A program made the position numbers and the translations under genes. Below, piece by piece: positions 35,547-45,357 of a stretch of 64,000 bases of DNA; position 1 is the first letter of the stretch; each line of letters starts with the position of its first letter. Under the pieces are notes generated by a model, which was not told the origin of the DNA, did no database searches, and saw nothing but the letters and a program-made list of their open reading frames with translations. Source of the DNA: Opitutia bacterium. GTDB lineage: Bacteria; Verrucomicrobiota; Verrucomicrobiia; Opitutales; T3Sed10-336. The stretch spans positions 1-64,000 of the forward strand of contig PWMU01000034.1 in assembly GCA_003558065.1 (NCBI GenBank), written 5' to 3'.

Positions 35547-35747
35547 CTAATCGCTCGGCGGAGGCGGCTTGTCACCTTCATCCACATCGTCATCCGGTTC
35601 CTCTTGTCCGGGGGCGCCCCTGGAGTTGTCGCTGCTACTGCTACTGCCACTGCTGCAACCTGTAAACAGGGCCACACACAATACCAAAAGCGACAGCAAC
35701 GCCATCCATCCGTAATCTGAAAGATTTTTCTTCATATCTCGTTTCAA
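35547..35747 (-). CDS. Small serine-rich lipoprotein
   Basis: 66 residues; an ATG four codons inside is an alternative start. A hydrophobic stretch (WMALLSLLVLCVALFTGC) ends in the lipobox LFTGC, followed by a run of serines and an acidic, proline-rich tail. Nothing beyond a lipid-anchored, disordered peptide can be claimed. It lies just downstream of the giant surface protein gene and ahead of a strong terminator, so the two are probably cotranscribed. Confidence 0.65.
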   Translation of the reverse strand: MKRDMKKNLSDYGWMALLSLLVLCVALFTGCSSGSSSSSDNSRGAPGQEEPDDDVDEGDKPPPPSD

Positions 35748-35808
35748 TCGAACAAAAGCTCGTGGTTTTCTAATTCCGTTTCAAGTCGTTCCGTAATGCT
35801 CCTAAGGC

Positions 35809-38800
35809 TCAATCGACCTCCTGCCAGGTCCCGGTGTCCGCTCCTTCGTCATAGAAGTAGAACATCCGGCTCTCCGGAGAGCCGCCCTTCTCATAGAAGA
35901 GCCAAGTGTTCTCATTATGACTGTAGAAGAACGGATAAATGCCGGAATTAGTCCAGACCCAGCCACCCATGATGTCATCGTAAACCCAGGACCGGCTGGT
36001 GCCTGTCCGGTACCACCACCCATGCTCCTCATGATTGATCCAGCCCGTGTTCGTGCCGTAATCAAAATGCCCATCACCGAAAGCACCGAGCCAGTCGGAA
36101 TGTTTCCGATTCGTGCCGGTTCGTTCGATTGGCGCAAAGTAACTGCCATGCTGATTCTGATAGTCGGCGCTGCCCAGAATCCTGGCCGCCGCATCGCTCC
36201 GGGATCCGGACTGGAGGTCATTAAATTCCTGCGGAGTCGGAACATTGTCAGTCAATGCATAGAAGGCCGCGCCCCGACGGAAACGCTCCCGAACCCCATC
36301 GGGCATCCCGAACTCAAATGGCCCGGTATTGGGACCTGGATCGGTATAGGTCGCGCTCATAACAAACCCCGTGGCGTAAATCAGGCGGTTGAAATCCGCG
36401 ATAACGGTTACTGCCTGGACTTGCCGCAGCTCACTCATACTCCGGCCAATATTACGCCAAAGCAACTTGGCAAAGTCGACATCCTGATTAAACAGATAGC
36501 CGCCGCTCCAATTTGGCTTGCTTCGGAATTCATTGGTTTCCAATAAACTGAGAATCAGTGTCTGCAGTCCTGCGAACAACGCCTCATCGGGAACGACCAC
36601 TTCACCGTCCCCGTCGGGATCCGGCAAGTCAACGTCATCGGCAAAAGTGAGGATCATATCAATCGCCGTTTCCATTTCCGTGTTGGTTTCCGGAATACGT
36701 CCCAGAATGGCGGGATAGGCCGCATAACCGTCGACTCGCAACCTTTCAAACTCCATTCGGTCCATCAACTGCGCGATCAGGCCCGGCCGGGAAACGTCGC
36801 CATCCTCCAGCCGGTTTTGATCACGGTTCAACTCGAAGGCATCCGGCGACCGCCCGAGAAGCCGCTCATAAACATCCCGCACGAAATCCTCGTCCCGGAC
36901 GCCAGGGTCAGATGTGGTCACGGTAACGGTGACCGGAGTCGCTGTGGCCGACTCACCCCGGGTATCATGGGCACGGGCGGCAATGACGTATTCCCCGGGC
37001 AAATCGGGTTGCCACTCGACGCTGAAGGGACGGGAATTGTCACTTCCGACTATTTCCCCGTTCACCAGGAAATCAACGCCCTGGATCTCGGCTCCCGGAT
37101 GGGCGGAATTGGCGAGAGCGGTAGCCCCCAGCGTCACGGTACGTCCGAGGCCGAGCACCTGCCCGTCGACCGGCTCATTCAGACTGACGGTGGGCGGGAA
37201 AGTCGGTTCCGGGTCAGAAACGCCCGAGGAGAATTTCCGATCATGGATGAACACATCCCGCAGCCGATTGCTGTTAATCGAATGACGGTTGGTCATACCG
37301 ACGGCCAGGGCCCCGCCGTGGTAGGTTTCATCTCCCGCCCGCGGAGAGGCGAAGCTGTTGTTGTTGTATCTCTGATTATCCGAGGCAAAGACCACGTAAC
37401 GCCCATCGGCACTCATCACCGCATTGCGATTCGAAGTCGGAAACCCGATGGTAACCGATCCCCCGACACCCGGGGTCTCTCCGAAGCGGTTGACGCTGAC
37501 CCGTTCGTTGATCCCGGTTTCCCGGTCGCGCACATAAATATCAGAAAATCTGCCGTTTTCGGTAAAGTTATTGATCCGGTCTTTCAGGACAAAAAGCAGA
37601 CTGGTTACCGATCCAACATCCTCGTCGTCGACCGGAATCTCATCCCCGACCGGAAACACCAGAGTCGGTCCGAAAACATTCGGAAACACCTGGCCGTCCG
37701 AACGTTCCACGGTCAAGGGCTGCATGCCGAAACCGAAAGTGCGGAAGGACACGTATCTGCCATCATTGCTGATATCGGGCTCCAGGCTCGGATGCTGACC
37801 AAATTCACCGGTCTCGGTCAGGCTGACAGGTTCAATCATCAGATTGCCAATCTGGTCGTAAACATCGTTCTGGTTGGTATCCCGATCATGTACGTAAACC
37901 TGCGGGGTGCCGTCGCCCCGGAGGCCGCCCCCGCTCATTCCGTCCACTTCGAAAGAGGGGAAATCCTCGGGAACGGTGGTGATGAAAACGTTCCCTTCGG
38001 GGCCCGGAACCCGGTTGGTCAGGTTGATTCCGGGCGCACCGTCGCCGTCGGCCGGAACGGCCGTTATTTTCAGATCGGTTCCGCGCACCGCGGCCACCAG
38101 ATTCTCAAAGGTCTCGTCGCGCGCCTGGTTTTCGCCAAGCACGACCGCAACATGGCCCTCATCTTCGTCACCGGCTGCATCGACAAACTCAAAAGTCACT
38201 TCCAGTTCGCCGTCACTCAGCGTGAAGCTTTCGCCGGCAACCGGGTTATCGTGCCCTTCGATTATCGAAATAGATACACTCCCGGGCAGATCCTCACCCG
38301 TAACAAACGGATCGCCGGGAAGCGCCCCTCGCCGGTTGTTAACGACGCGCACCGTGGGATGTTCGCGGGTGGCATCCTCTGCGGAAACTTCGAGGTCGGA
38401 CCCCTGAATCAGACTGATCAGGAGGTCGCGGATGGCCGCGGCGCTCCGTCCGACCGGAACCGCGATATGGTCATTATCGACCATCCCGTTCTGATCGAAC
38501 TCGAATGTCACGGTATTGTCCCCGTCATTAATAGTAATCGTCGCGCCATCGCGGGGCGTATTCACGGTGCCCCCTTCAAAGACAAGTTCCAACGCGTCAT
38601 TCTCAGCAGTCGACTCGGCCTCGAACACGATATTGTTGAGACCGGACGGCAGGAGACTGGTCAGGAATACGGAGTGTGGGGCCTCCTCGTCCACGGAAGG
38701 GCGAATCCGGGGTATGCCGATCGAATCAATCGCATCGAGAAGATTCCCAAGAGTCGCGTCTCCGCTTCCGGCCAGGCCCGCACGAATATTCCCCTGACCC

Positions 38801-41715
38801 ACCTGGGTTCCGACCGTGAACTCGAAAGTGACGGACGGATGAAGCAATTCGTGTTCGTAATAGGTGTGAAGGTCGCCGCCCTCGGCGTTCTGAACGCCGC
38901 CTCCATCCATTCCGACGGTTACGATAATCGGCTCGTCGGCTTCTTCGTCCGGGTCGTCCGGCGGTTCGGGCTCCGGAGTGGCTTCGATCGGAATATTCCC
39001 AACCTCTCCGATCTCGTGGTGAATCAGCTCGATGACAAGATTGTCGTCCTCGTCGAAAGCCGGACGGGCGGTCATGGCCAGCGGAGAACGATTGATAGCG
39101 GTCATCAGCCGGTCCTGAGTTTGGCCAGCCGTGCCGCCGATGCGAATCAGAACGTCTTCAGGTTCCCGGTCGTCGATAATGGCCTCTTCAAAGTCGAAGT
39201 CCGGGTCGTCCTCATCTTCCTCGAACTCTTCGACGAAGCTGAAAACCACAACGGTACCGCCGTCGTCGATCGTCACGGTGGCGTCGTCGTCGGCAGCGGG
39301 ATTGACGCGGATCCGGATCGATCCCCGGGCGGGAGTATCTCCCAGGGGCGGAAGGTCTTCAAAATCGAAGAAAGCCTGCAAGGTTCGAACGAGGTTCCCG
39401 CGGGTGACTTCCAGACTATTGCCGATCGTCACTTCGATCGCTTGGCCTGTCAGAATGACCGAGGGATCGAACTGAATGTCGCGTTCGACAAACTGGAAAA
39501 CAATCTCATCGCCTTCATGCACGAAGGTAAAAGTATCCTGGTGCTCGGGATTGCTGGCAAGGGGGCCGACAAGGAAAGTCCCGGCATCGGTGGGGGGGGT
39601 AATATCGGGAATATCCAACTCGAGCAACCCCTCAAGGACCGCCATTAAGTTGTTCCGTGTCCCAGCGGCGGTATTGGCGATCTCGATTTCGTTGTCCTCC
39701 TGGGGTTCGCCGTCGACAAATCGCAACACGGTCTCAAACAGCCCGTTATCGATCAGTATTTCGTCGCCATCCTGAACATTGGTGATCTGGGCCTGGTTTT
39801 CGGGATCGGTACCGATCCCGGTGACCTCGACAACGGTGTCGAGATTGGCGGTCTCGATCGGTTCATCGTTCCCCGCTTCGCCCCGCTCGATGTTCTCGAG
39901 ACGCAGCATCGGGTTACCGTCGTCGCTCACATCCGCGGTGACCGAAAGGGCAAGCCCGGAGTCAAGGATCGCGTTCCGGAGATTATTACGGGTTGAAGCG
40001 GGGCTGGATCCTACTATCACCGCGAGGTTGTCCGGATCGGTGGTGTAAAATTCGGGGTTGGCGAACTCGAAGGTGGAGCTTTCCTCGCCGTCGCTGAAGG
40101 TGATGGTTCTCCGCTCCGACTGGGTCGGCGTTGGGTTGCCCAGAAACTCGACGGTGCCGGTCGCATTGACATCCTCGGCGAAAGTTATTGTGCCGCTTCC
40201 GGGCACATTATCCTCAAAAACAATGTCCGCTTCGGTCGCACGTCCGGACAGGGTCACCGATCCCGTGGCCGGGTGATTGTAGAGATTCGCGGCCTCGGAC
40301 ACAAAGGCGATAAACCGCCCGTCGTCGGTAATCGACGGGGAGTAACTGTCTCCGTCAGCCGGAAACGCGTTGCCATCGGCGTCGAACCCGACACTGAGTT
40401 GAACGGTGCGGGTCGAACCCGATTCATCAAAGGATCCGGAATGGTTGGCGTCGCGGTCGTGCACAAAGACGTCCCAGCGCTGTTCGGAAGAACCGAGGTT
40501 GGTCGCCCGGGATTCAAACGCGACGTGGCGTCCATCTGCACTGATGACCGGGTTCCGACTATGCCCGCCGACGGCCTGTGCGGCATCATCGGTAACGTTA
40601 ACCCGCCGGGTGGTCCCGGTATTGAGATTGTAGAGGAAGATATCCGAAAACCCGTTGTCGTCGCCCTGCACCAGATTCTCCGCCTCCGATTCGAACGCCA
40701 CGTAACGATGGCCGTTGTGATCGGGATTGCTAACGACGGCATTGAAGCTGGGGGCATCGGGCAGGCTGCCGTCATACCCTCGGCTCACGCGCTGGAGTGT
40801 GGCACTCAAGCGGTCGTAAACGTAGACATCGGAAAAGCCATTGTCGCCCCCTGAGACCAGATTGTTCGCCGTGGAATGAAAAGCGACGTAACGACCGTCC
40901 GGGCTGATGGACGGGTTCAGGCTGTTTCCGTTGCTGAATTCGCCTACCCCCCCGGGCTTGCTGGCCAGGACCACATCACCTTCTTTGGTATCCTGTATAT
41001 AGACATCGAACACGTTGCCGGACGGGAAGACGGTAACAGAGTCTTCCTCTTCGCCATCGGGAAAGATCTCCACCCCCGGGACCAGGTTGGTCGCCCGCGA
41101 GGCGTACACAACGTACCGGCCGTCCGCGCTGATGGAGGGAGTCTCGCTGTTTCCGTTCGTGTTGAAGCCGGGCACCCCTTCATCGTCGTCATCGAGGCCG
41201 GCGTAACTGACCTCCTCATCCTGGAGGTCCGGCGAATTGAAATTCCGGGTTAGAAGAGACGTGGTCGGAAAGGTCCCGCTCTGCTCCGACTGAATCTCGA
41301 TTCGCGCCGTTCCCGCACCGGTTCCCCACATCCGTATGCCACTGCCGACATCGCCGTAGACTTCCGCATCGACGATAAACTCGCCGGTCAGGTTGCCCGG
41401 AAGGTACTGGACCCATTCATACGTGTGACTCTGCCCGGGCCAAAGGACCCCGGTGAAAAACTGGAGAAAATGGTCGGTCACACTGCGAAACTCGCCATCC
41501 GGTGTCAGGTGAATATCAACCTGATATCCATCATCATCGGCGGGATTATCCCCGAAATTCGTCACGGTAACCGACATGGGAACCGGATCGCCCGGGAAAT
41601 AAATCCCGTCTTCGACCGTGAGATCCGTTATGTGGACGTTAGCGGCTTCCGCATTCAGGAAGAGCAACGTTGGAGCCAGGGCCAGCAGGGAAAACAGCTT
41701 GATGAACTTCTTCAT
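35809..41715 (-). CDS. Giant surface protein: CARDB, split PD40 propeller, repeat insertion, Ig, DUF4214-like, C-terminal WxY module
   Basis: About 1968 residues from the ATG at 41715, which starts the signal peptide MKKFIKLFSLLALAPTLLFL. Order: CARDB-like domain (about 25-135); PD40 blades with repeated SxDGRYVAFxSxAxNL and SDVYVYDR strands (about 180-480); about seven divergent roughly 100-residue repeats with VTFEF ... VxVG ... NLxxAI ... GN patterns (about 480-1255); resumed PD40 blades (about 1260-1495); an Ig-like domain; a DUF4214-like helical region (VRDEDFVRDVYERLLGRSP); and an aromatic C-terminal module (WINHEEHGWWY, GGWVWTNSGIYPFFY, WLFYEKGG) known from many verrucomicrobial surface proteins. 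Likely a cell-surface adhesin or matrix protein. The insertion falls within one propeller blade. Confidence 0.75.
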   Translation of the reverse strand: MKKFIKLFSLLALAPTLLFLNAEAANVHITDLTVEDGIYFPGDPVPMSVTVTNFGDNPADDDGYQVDIHLTPDGEFRSVTDHFLQFFTGVLWPGQSHTYEWVQYLPGNLTGEFIVDAEVYGDVGSGIRMWGTGAGTARIEIQSEQSGTFPTTSLLTRNFNSPDLQDEEVSYAGLDDDDEGVPGFNTNGNSETPSISADGRYVVYASRATNLVPGVEIFPDGEEEDSVTVFPSGNVFDVYIQDTKEGDVVLASKPGGVGEFSNGNSLNPSISPDGRYVAFHSTANNLVSGGDNGFSDVYVYDRLSATLQRVSRGYDGSLPDAPSFNAVVSNPDHNGHRYVAFESEAENLVQGDDNGFSDIFLYNLNTGTTRRVNVTDDAAQAVGGHSRNPVISADGRHVAFESRATNLGSSEQRWDVFVHDRDANHSGSFDESGSTRTVQLSVGFDADGNAFPADGDSYSPSITDDGRFIAFVSEAANLYNHPATGSVTLSGRATEADIVFEDNVPGSGTITFAEDVNATGTVEFLGNPTPTQSERRTITFSDGEESSTFEFANPEFYTTDPDNLAVIVGSSPASTRNNLRNAILDSGLALSVTADVSDDGNPMLRLENIERGEAGNDEPIETANLDTVVEVTGIGTDPENQAQITNVQDGDEILIDNGLFETVLRFVDGEPQEDNEIEIANTAAGTRNNLMAVLEGLLELDIPDITPPTDAGTFLVGPLASNPEHQDTFTFVHEGDEIVFQFVERDIQFDPSVILTGQAIEVTIGNSLEVTRGNLVRTLQAFFDFEDLPPLGDTPARGSIRIRVNPAADDDATVTIDDGGTVVVFSFVEEFEEDEDDPDFDFEEAIIDDREPEDVLIRIGGTAGQTQDRLMTAINRSPLAMTARPAFDEDDNLVIELIHHEIGEVGNIPIEATPEPEPPDDPDEEADEPIIVTVGMDGGGVQNAEGGDLHTYYEHELLHPSVTFEFTVGTQVGQGNIRAGLAGSGDATLGNLLDAIDSIGIPRIRPSVDEEAPHSVFLTSLLPSGLNNIVFEAESTAENDALELVFEGGTVNTPRDGATITINDGDNTVTFEFDQNGMVDNDHIAVPVGRSAAAIRDLLISLIQGSDLEVSAEDATREHPTVRVVNNRRGALPGDPFVTGEDLPGSVSISIIEGHDNPVAGESFTLSDGELEVTFEFVDAAGDEDEGHVAVVLGENQARDETFENLVAAVRGTDLKITAVPADGDGAPGINLTNRVPGPEGNVFITTVPEDFPSFEVDGMSGGGLRGDGTPQVYVHDRDTNQNDVYDQIGNLMIEPVSLTETGEFGQHPSLEPDISNDGRYVSFRTFGFGMQPLTVERSDGQVFPNVFGPTLVFPVGDEIPVDDEDVGSVTSLLFVLKDRINNFTENGRFSDIYVRDRETGINERVSVNRFGETPGVGGSVTIGFPTSNRNAVMSADGRYVVFASDNQRYNNNSFASPRAGDETYHGGALAVGMTNRHSINSNRLRDVFIHDRKFSSGVSDPEPTFPPTVSLNEPVDGQVLGLGRTVTLGATALANSAHPGAEIQGVDFLVNGEIVGSDNSRPFSVEWQPDLPGEYVIAARAHDTRGESATATPVTVTVTTSDPGVRDEDFVRDVYERLLGRSPDAFELNRDQNRLEDGDVSRPGLIAQLMDRMEFERLRVDGYAAYPAILGRIPETNTEMETAIDMILTFADDVDLPDPDGDGEVVVPDEALFAGLQTLILSLLETNEFRSKPNWSGGYLFNQDVDFAKLLWRNIGRSMSELRQVQAVTVIADFNRLIYATGFVMSATYTDPGPNTGPFEFGMPDGVRERFRRGAAFYALTDNVPTPQEFNDLQSGSRSDAAARILGSADYQNQHGSYFAPIERTGTNRKHSDWLGAFGDGHFDYGTNTGWINHEEHGWWYRTGTSRSWVYDDIMGGWVWTNSGIYPFFYSHNENTWLFYEKGGSPESRMFYFYDEGADTGTWQEVD

Positions 41716-41830
41716 AGGTAAGCGAGTGAAAATCTTAGGCATACGAGGTTGCTGAATGAACAGCTAAAGATCAAGTGATTAAAGGATTGATTGCCGCAAA
41801 ACATTTTTGGCGGGCGGGCTGACCCGTCCG

Positions 41831-44800
41831 TCAGAGGCCCTCATGCCGAATCCGGAGGCGCAGGTACCGGACACTCCCCTCGGGCGCGGGAGCTTTCTCG
41901 CGAAGCAGTACGAGCTCGGTATCCTCGTCGATTTGCTTAAGGACCCGGGTAACGGCGGGTACCGCCTCCCAGTTTTCGAGGTCGTCACTGGCGTCCAGAA
42001 TAAAAGAGACCCCGACCGCCTGGCGCGAGCGTTCGAACTTGAGACCGAAATGCTTTTCACCGTCGATTCGCGTGTCCACGAGGTCGCCTTCGGCGGCCGA
42101 CGCCGTGCCGATCAACTCCTCGGAAGTGACAACCGCCTCGGGCGCCCGTCGGCTTCCGGTGGCGTAGTGGTACAGACTCGCCGCCGTATCGGAAGCTGAG
42201 CCGACGGCTTCACCTCCGCCCGATGCCTGCAAAAATCCGTCAAAAGTACCCTCGTGACCGACGACAGTGACGGCGGCCTGTCCGGAAGTAACGGTCCCGG
42301 CGGCATTGCTGACCGTGGCCGAGTAAAGCCCGGAGTCATCTTCGTCAACGCTCTCCAGGGTCAAACGATCGCCGGACGCCCCTTCGATCGGGGCGCCATT
42401 CTTATTCCATTGAACCTCGAGAGGAGCGGTGCCGCCGTAACCGACGCGGAGAACGACGGTATCGCCCTCGACGGCGTCGGTGTCCTCCGGTTCGGCGGTG
42501 ATGAACGGCGCGTTCGGCTCGGCTACAACGGTTACCTGGACGGGAACACTCCTTAAGGTGCCGTAGCTGTTCCAGACCGCGACCTCGTAGACGCCCGCAT
42601 CCTCTTCAGCGATTTCCCGCAATTCAAGACGTCTCGTAGTCCTGCCTTCAAGGCGTTCTCCATTGCGATACCAGCGGTACTGAGGGGAGGGATCACCGGA
42701 TGCCGTAACGCTCAGACGGGCGGTATCGCCTTCCAGCACTTCGATCGATCGAGGCTGTTCAATGATATGGGGAAATCGATGTTCCACGGAAACATTGCGT
42801 ACCCAGCCCGCATCTTCCCCGTCGCTGCCGACCAAATCCTTTTCGTACGACCAGGCCACCTGATGGGAACCGGTTTCGGAAAGATCGAACGTGATCGACT
42901 CCCATCCGGTTTCGCCTGAAATCGCGTGTTTTTCTTCGCCATTTACGCGAAAGCGCAACTTATCATAATGGCGTTCGGAGGAAACCTTCCACTCAAAGGA
43001 AACGGTTGCCGGTCCGTTGATGGTGGTGATCAATTTCGAAGACTCGTCGTTGCCGAGGGCGGGATAGCTACGGGCCTCTTCTCCTCCGACGGTTTCCCAG
43101 GGACGGTCTTCCGATGTGGTCCAAACCAGGTCGGGGGCACCGACAGCGTGGGCGAGGGCGTCGTTGCCGGGGTTGTAGCGAAGCCTGGCACTGCTTTCGA
43201 CGGTTCCGGCCTCGTTGGAAATTTCCACTCGATAAATCCCCGCCTCTTCGGCCGTCATGCCTACGAGTGTCAAGGTCGCCTCCTCTTCGCCCGGAATCAA
43301 ATCATCATTCCGGTACCAGGTGTACTCCACTGCGGGCCGGCCGGCCGCGTCGACCTCGAGGGTTCGGGTGTCTCCGTCTGTGAACTCGAGGTCCTGCAAC
43401 GGGGTGAACAGGATGGGTTCGTCGCCCTGCGATAGGGGACCATAGAGGTTGGCCAAGCGGCTATCCCGAATCAACCCCTCGAAAAAGTACGATTCCTCAC
43501 GGGTGCCGGCGAGGAAGCGGTTGATCTGTGTCCGGTAGTCCTCTGACCCGTATTCCGCGGCGATCAGGGCCATAATCCCCGAAACGTGGGGAGCGGCCAT
43601 TGAGGTTCCGCTCATGAACGTATAAGCGGAGTCGCTGAAGACTTCCTCGCCGAGATCGGGATCAAACTCCCAGACATAAGTCGAAAAGATGGAGGCCCCG
43701 GGAGCGATGACATCGACCTTTTCCGGTCCGTAATTGGAAAAGGAAGCCAAACGATTATTCGGATCGGACGCCCCCACCCTCACAATATTGTCCAGGTCGT
43801 AGCCCGCTGGGAAAAAGTGGTCAAACGTGTCGATGTTCTTCTGATCATTGCCGGCGGCCGCGACGAACACGATTCCGGCGTCGCGTGCGCGGCGGATGGC
43901 TTCCTTTTCCGCGCGGGAATAGTAGAATCCTCCGTAACTGGCGTTGATGACCTCGGCTCCGTTCTCGCGGGCATAGTCAACCGAAAGAATGGCGCCGGAA
44001 AGCGTACCGAATGGATCGAGGAATTTAACCGCCATCAGCTGAACATCCCAGGCGACCCCCGTCACGCCTACGTGATTGTTGCCCGCGGCCCCGATCGTTC
44101 CGGCGACATGGGTTCCGTGACCGTTGAAATCCATCGGGCTGCCGCCGGTCATCACGTTGACGCCGTGAATATCATCCTCGTAACCGTTGCCGCTGTTGTC
44201 GAGGCCGTCTTCCTGCTCGCGGGGATTGCGCCACATGTTGCGCTTGAGGTCCTCGTGGTTATAATTGACGCCTGTATCGAGCACGGCGACAACGACATCG
44301 GAAGCATCCGCGGTGACCTCCCAGCCCCGAAGCGCGTCAATATCCGCACCTTCCACACCACCGAACTGGCTGGTATTGTGGAGCCCCCATTGGAAATCAA
44401 AGCTTGGATCGTTCGGCTCCTCAATCGCGGCCGGCGTCACGATGTAGTCGGGTTCCGCATACTCGACCACTTCCCCGGTTTCATTGAGCCGGGCCAGGGC
44501 GGCCTCGACTGCGTCAACGTCATTGAGGGGAAACTGGAGCAGGAAGAGACTCTGTGGTTCCATCCGGCGGCGGACGCTCATACCGACATCGGCGAACATC
44601 GTTTCGATTTCGGAATCGGAAAGAGAGGTGTCCATCTTCGCGACGACGTGGTCGGCCACCATGGCCTGCCACCCGCGCACAACTTCGTCTCCGGTTGCCG
44701 CATCCCGCTCCAGAGTTTCGACAATCCGTAAATGGGGATAGTGGAAATCCGTCTCCACCACCCGGACTCGTTTGAAACGGCCGTCGGGACCGGGTTCGCC

Positions 44801-45106
44801 CACTTCTTCAAAAAGGATATTTTCGTAGTCGATGAGGCCGAGACCGGCCGGCTGGGTATCAGCCGTTCTCTGCGAATGAGAAGACGCTTCGCTCTCATCC
44901 GAGACCGGCCCCGGGAGACGCGAAAAAGCCGAATCCAGGAAATCGGGCGTCGAGACCTGTTCGGCGGGTTCGCTGACAGCCGGATCCTTCTCCCCGGAGG
45001 CATCTGTCGCGCTACGGTCGGCAAGAATACCCGGAAAAAGAAAAAGGAGAAAGGCCAGGAGTGCGCCGCTGACTAAGGTAGTAAAGAGGAGCGATTTTTT
45101 GTTCAT
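41831..45106 (-). CDS. Secreted subtilisin-like serine protease (S8) with Ig-like C-terminal domains
   Basis: 1091 residues. Signal peptide (LLFTTLVSGALLAFLLFLFP), a propeptide to about 225 with an I9-like end (EAALARLNETGEVVEYAEPDY), then the S8 domain with catalytic Asp277 (VVVAVLDTGVNYNHEDL), His330 (NGHGTHVAG) and Ser502 (SGTSMAAPHVSG). C-terminal parts include three Ig-like repeats with the YTWYRNDD/YRWYRNGE/VQWNKNGA and AGxYxVExSNxAG signatures (about 570-655, 765-860, 870-955) and a lectin-like insert (about 675-765). Complete triad, so active protease expected; it may process surface or pilin-like proteins. It is upstream of the giant protein gene on the same strand. Confidence 0.9.
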   Translation of the reverse strand: MNKKSLLFTTLVSGALLAFLLFLFPGILADRSATDASGEKDPAVSEPAEQVSTPDFLDSAFSRLPGPVSDESEASSHSQRTADTQPAGLGLIDYENILFEEVGEPGPDGRFKRVRVVETDFHYPHLRIVETLERDAATGDEVVRGWQAMVADHVVAKMDTSLSDSEIETMFADVGMSVRRRMEPQSLFLLQFPLNDVDAVEAALARLNETGEVVEYAEPDYIVTPAAIEEPNDPSFDFQWGLHNTSQFGGVEGADIDALRGWEVTADASDVVVAVLDTGVNYNHEDLKRNMWRNPREQEDGLDNSGNGYEDDIHGVNVMTGGSPMDFNGHGTHVAGTIGAAGNNHVGVTGVAWDVQLMAVKFLDPFGTLSGAILSVDYARENGAEVINASYGGFYYSRAEKEAIRRARDAGIVFVAAAGNDQKNIDTFDHFFPAGYDLDNIVRVGASDPNNRLASFSNYGPEKVDVIAPGASIFSTYVWEFDPDLGEEVFSDSAYTFMSGTSMAAPHVSGIMALIAAEYGSEDYRTQINRFLAGTREESYFFEGLIRDSRLANLYGPLSQGDEPILFTPLQDLEFTDGDTRTLEVDAAGRPAVEYTWYRNDDLIPGEEEATLTLVGMTAEEAGIYRVEISNEAGTVESSARLRYNPGNDALAHAVGAPDLVWTTSEDRPWETVGGEEARSYPALGNDESSKLITTINGPATVSFEWKVSSERHYDKLRFRVNGEEKHAISGETGWESITFDLSETGSHQVAWSYEKDLVGSDGEDAGWVRNVSVEHRFPHIIEQPRSIEVLEGDTARLSVTASGDPSPQYRWYRNGERLEGRTTRRLELREIAEEDAGVYEVAVWNSYGTLRSVPVQVTVVAEPNAPFITAEPEDTDAVEGDTVVLRVGYGGTAPLEVQWNKNGAPIEGASGDRLTLESVDEDDSGLYSATVSNAAGTVTSGQAAVTVVGHEGTFDGFLQASGGGEAVGSASDTAASLYHYATGSRRAPEAVVTSEELIGTASAAEGDLVDTRIDGEKHFGLKFERSRQAVGVSFILDASDDLENWEAVPAVTRVLKQIDEDTELVLLREKAPAPEGSVRYLRLRIRHEGL

Positions 45107-45357
45107 ACCGTGGTACAGGAGTTGGCAGGATTCGACTCGCCGAAGGATGTGAAAATCGGATAAAACCGAGAGTAAAAGACCTTGATTAGAAAAGAGCTTC
45201 GGACAGGTGAGGTAAAGCCTTAAAATTAAATTTTTCCTTATGGTTCAGCCATTCAACCGCGAAGGCAGGATTGCCCGAGTCACGTTTCGCTGAAGCCCGC
45301 CAAGAGCGACTTGCGAGTTCCGCCCGCCGGGCTGCGCTGCGGGGATCGGCCCTTCGC

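Noticed and set aside
36817-39648. Long plus-strand open frame of 943 codons opposite the giant surface protein
   Set aside because: The minus-strand protein has a signal peptide, PD40 repeats and a family C-terminus. The antisense frame has no recognisable domain, and long antisense frames are common in GC-rich genes.
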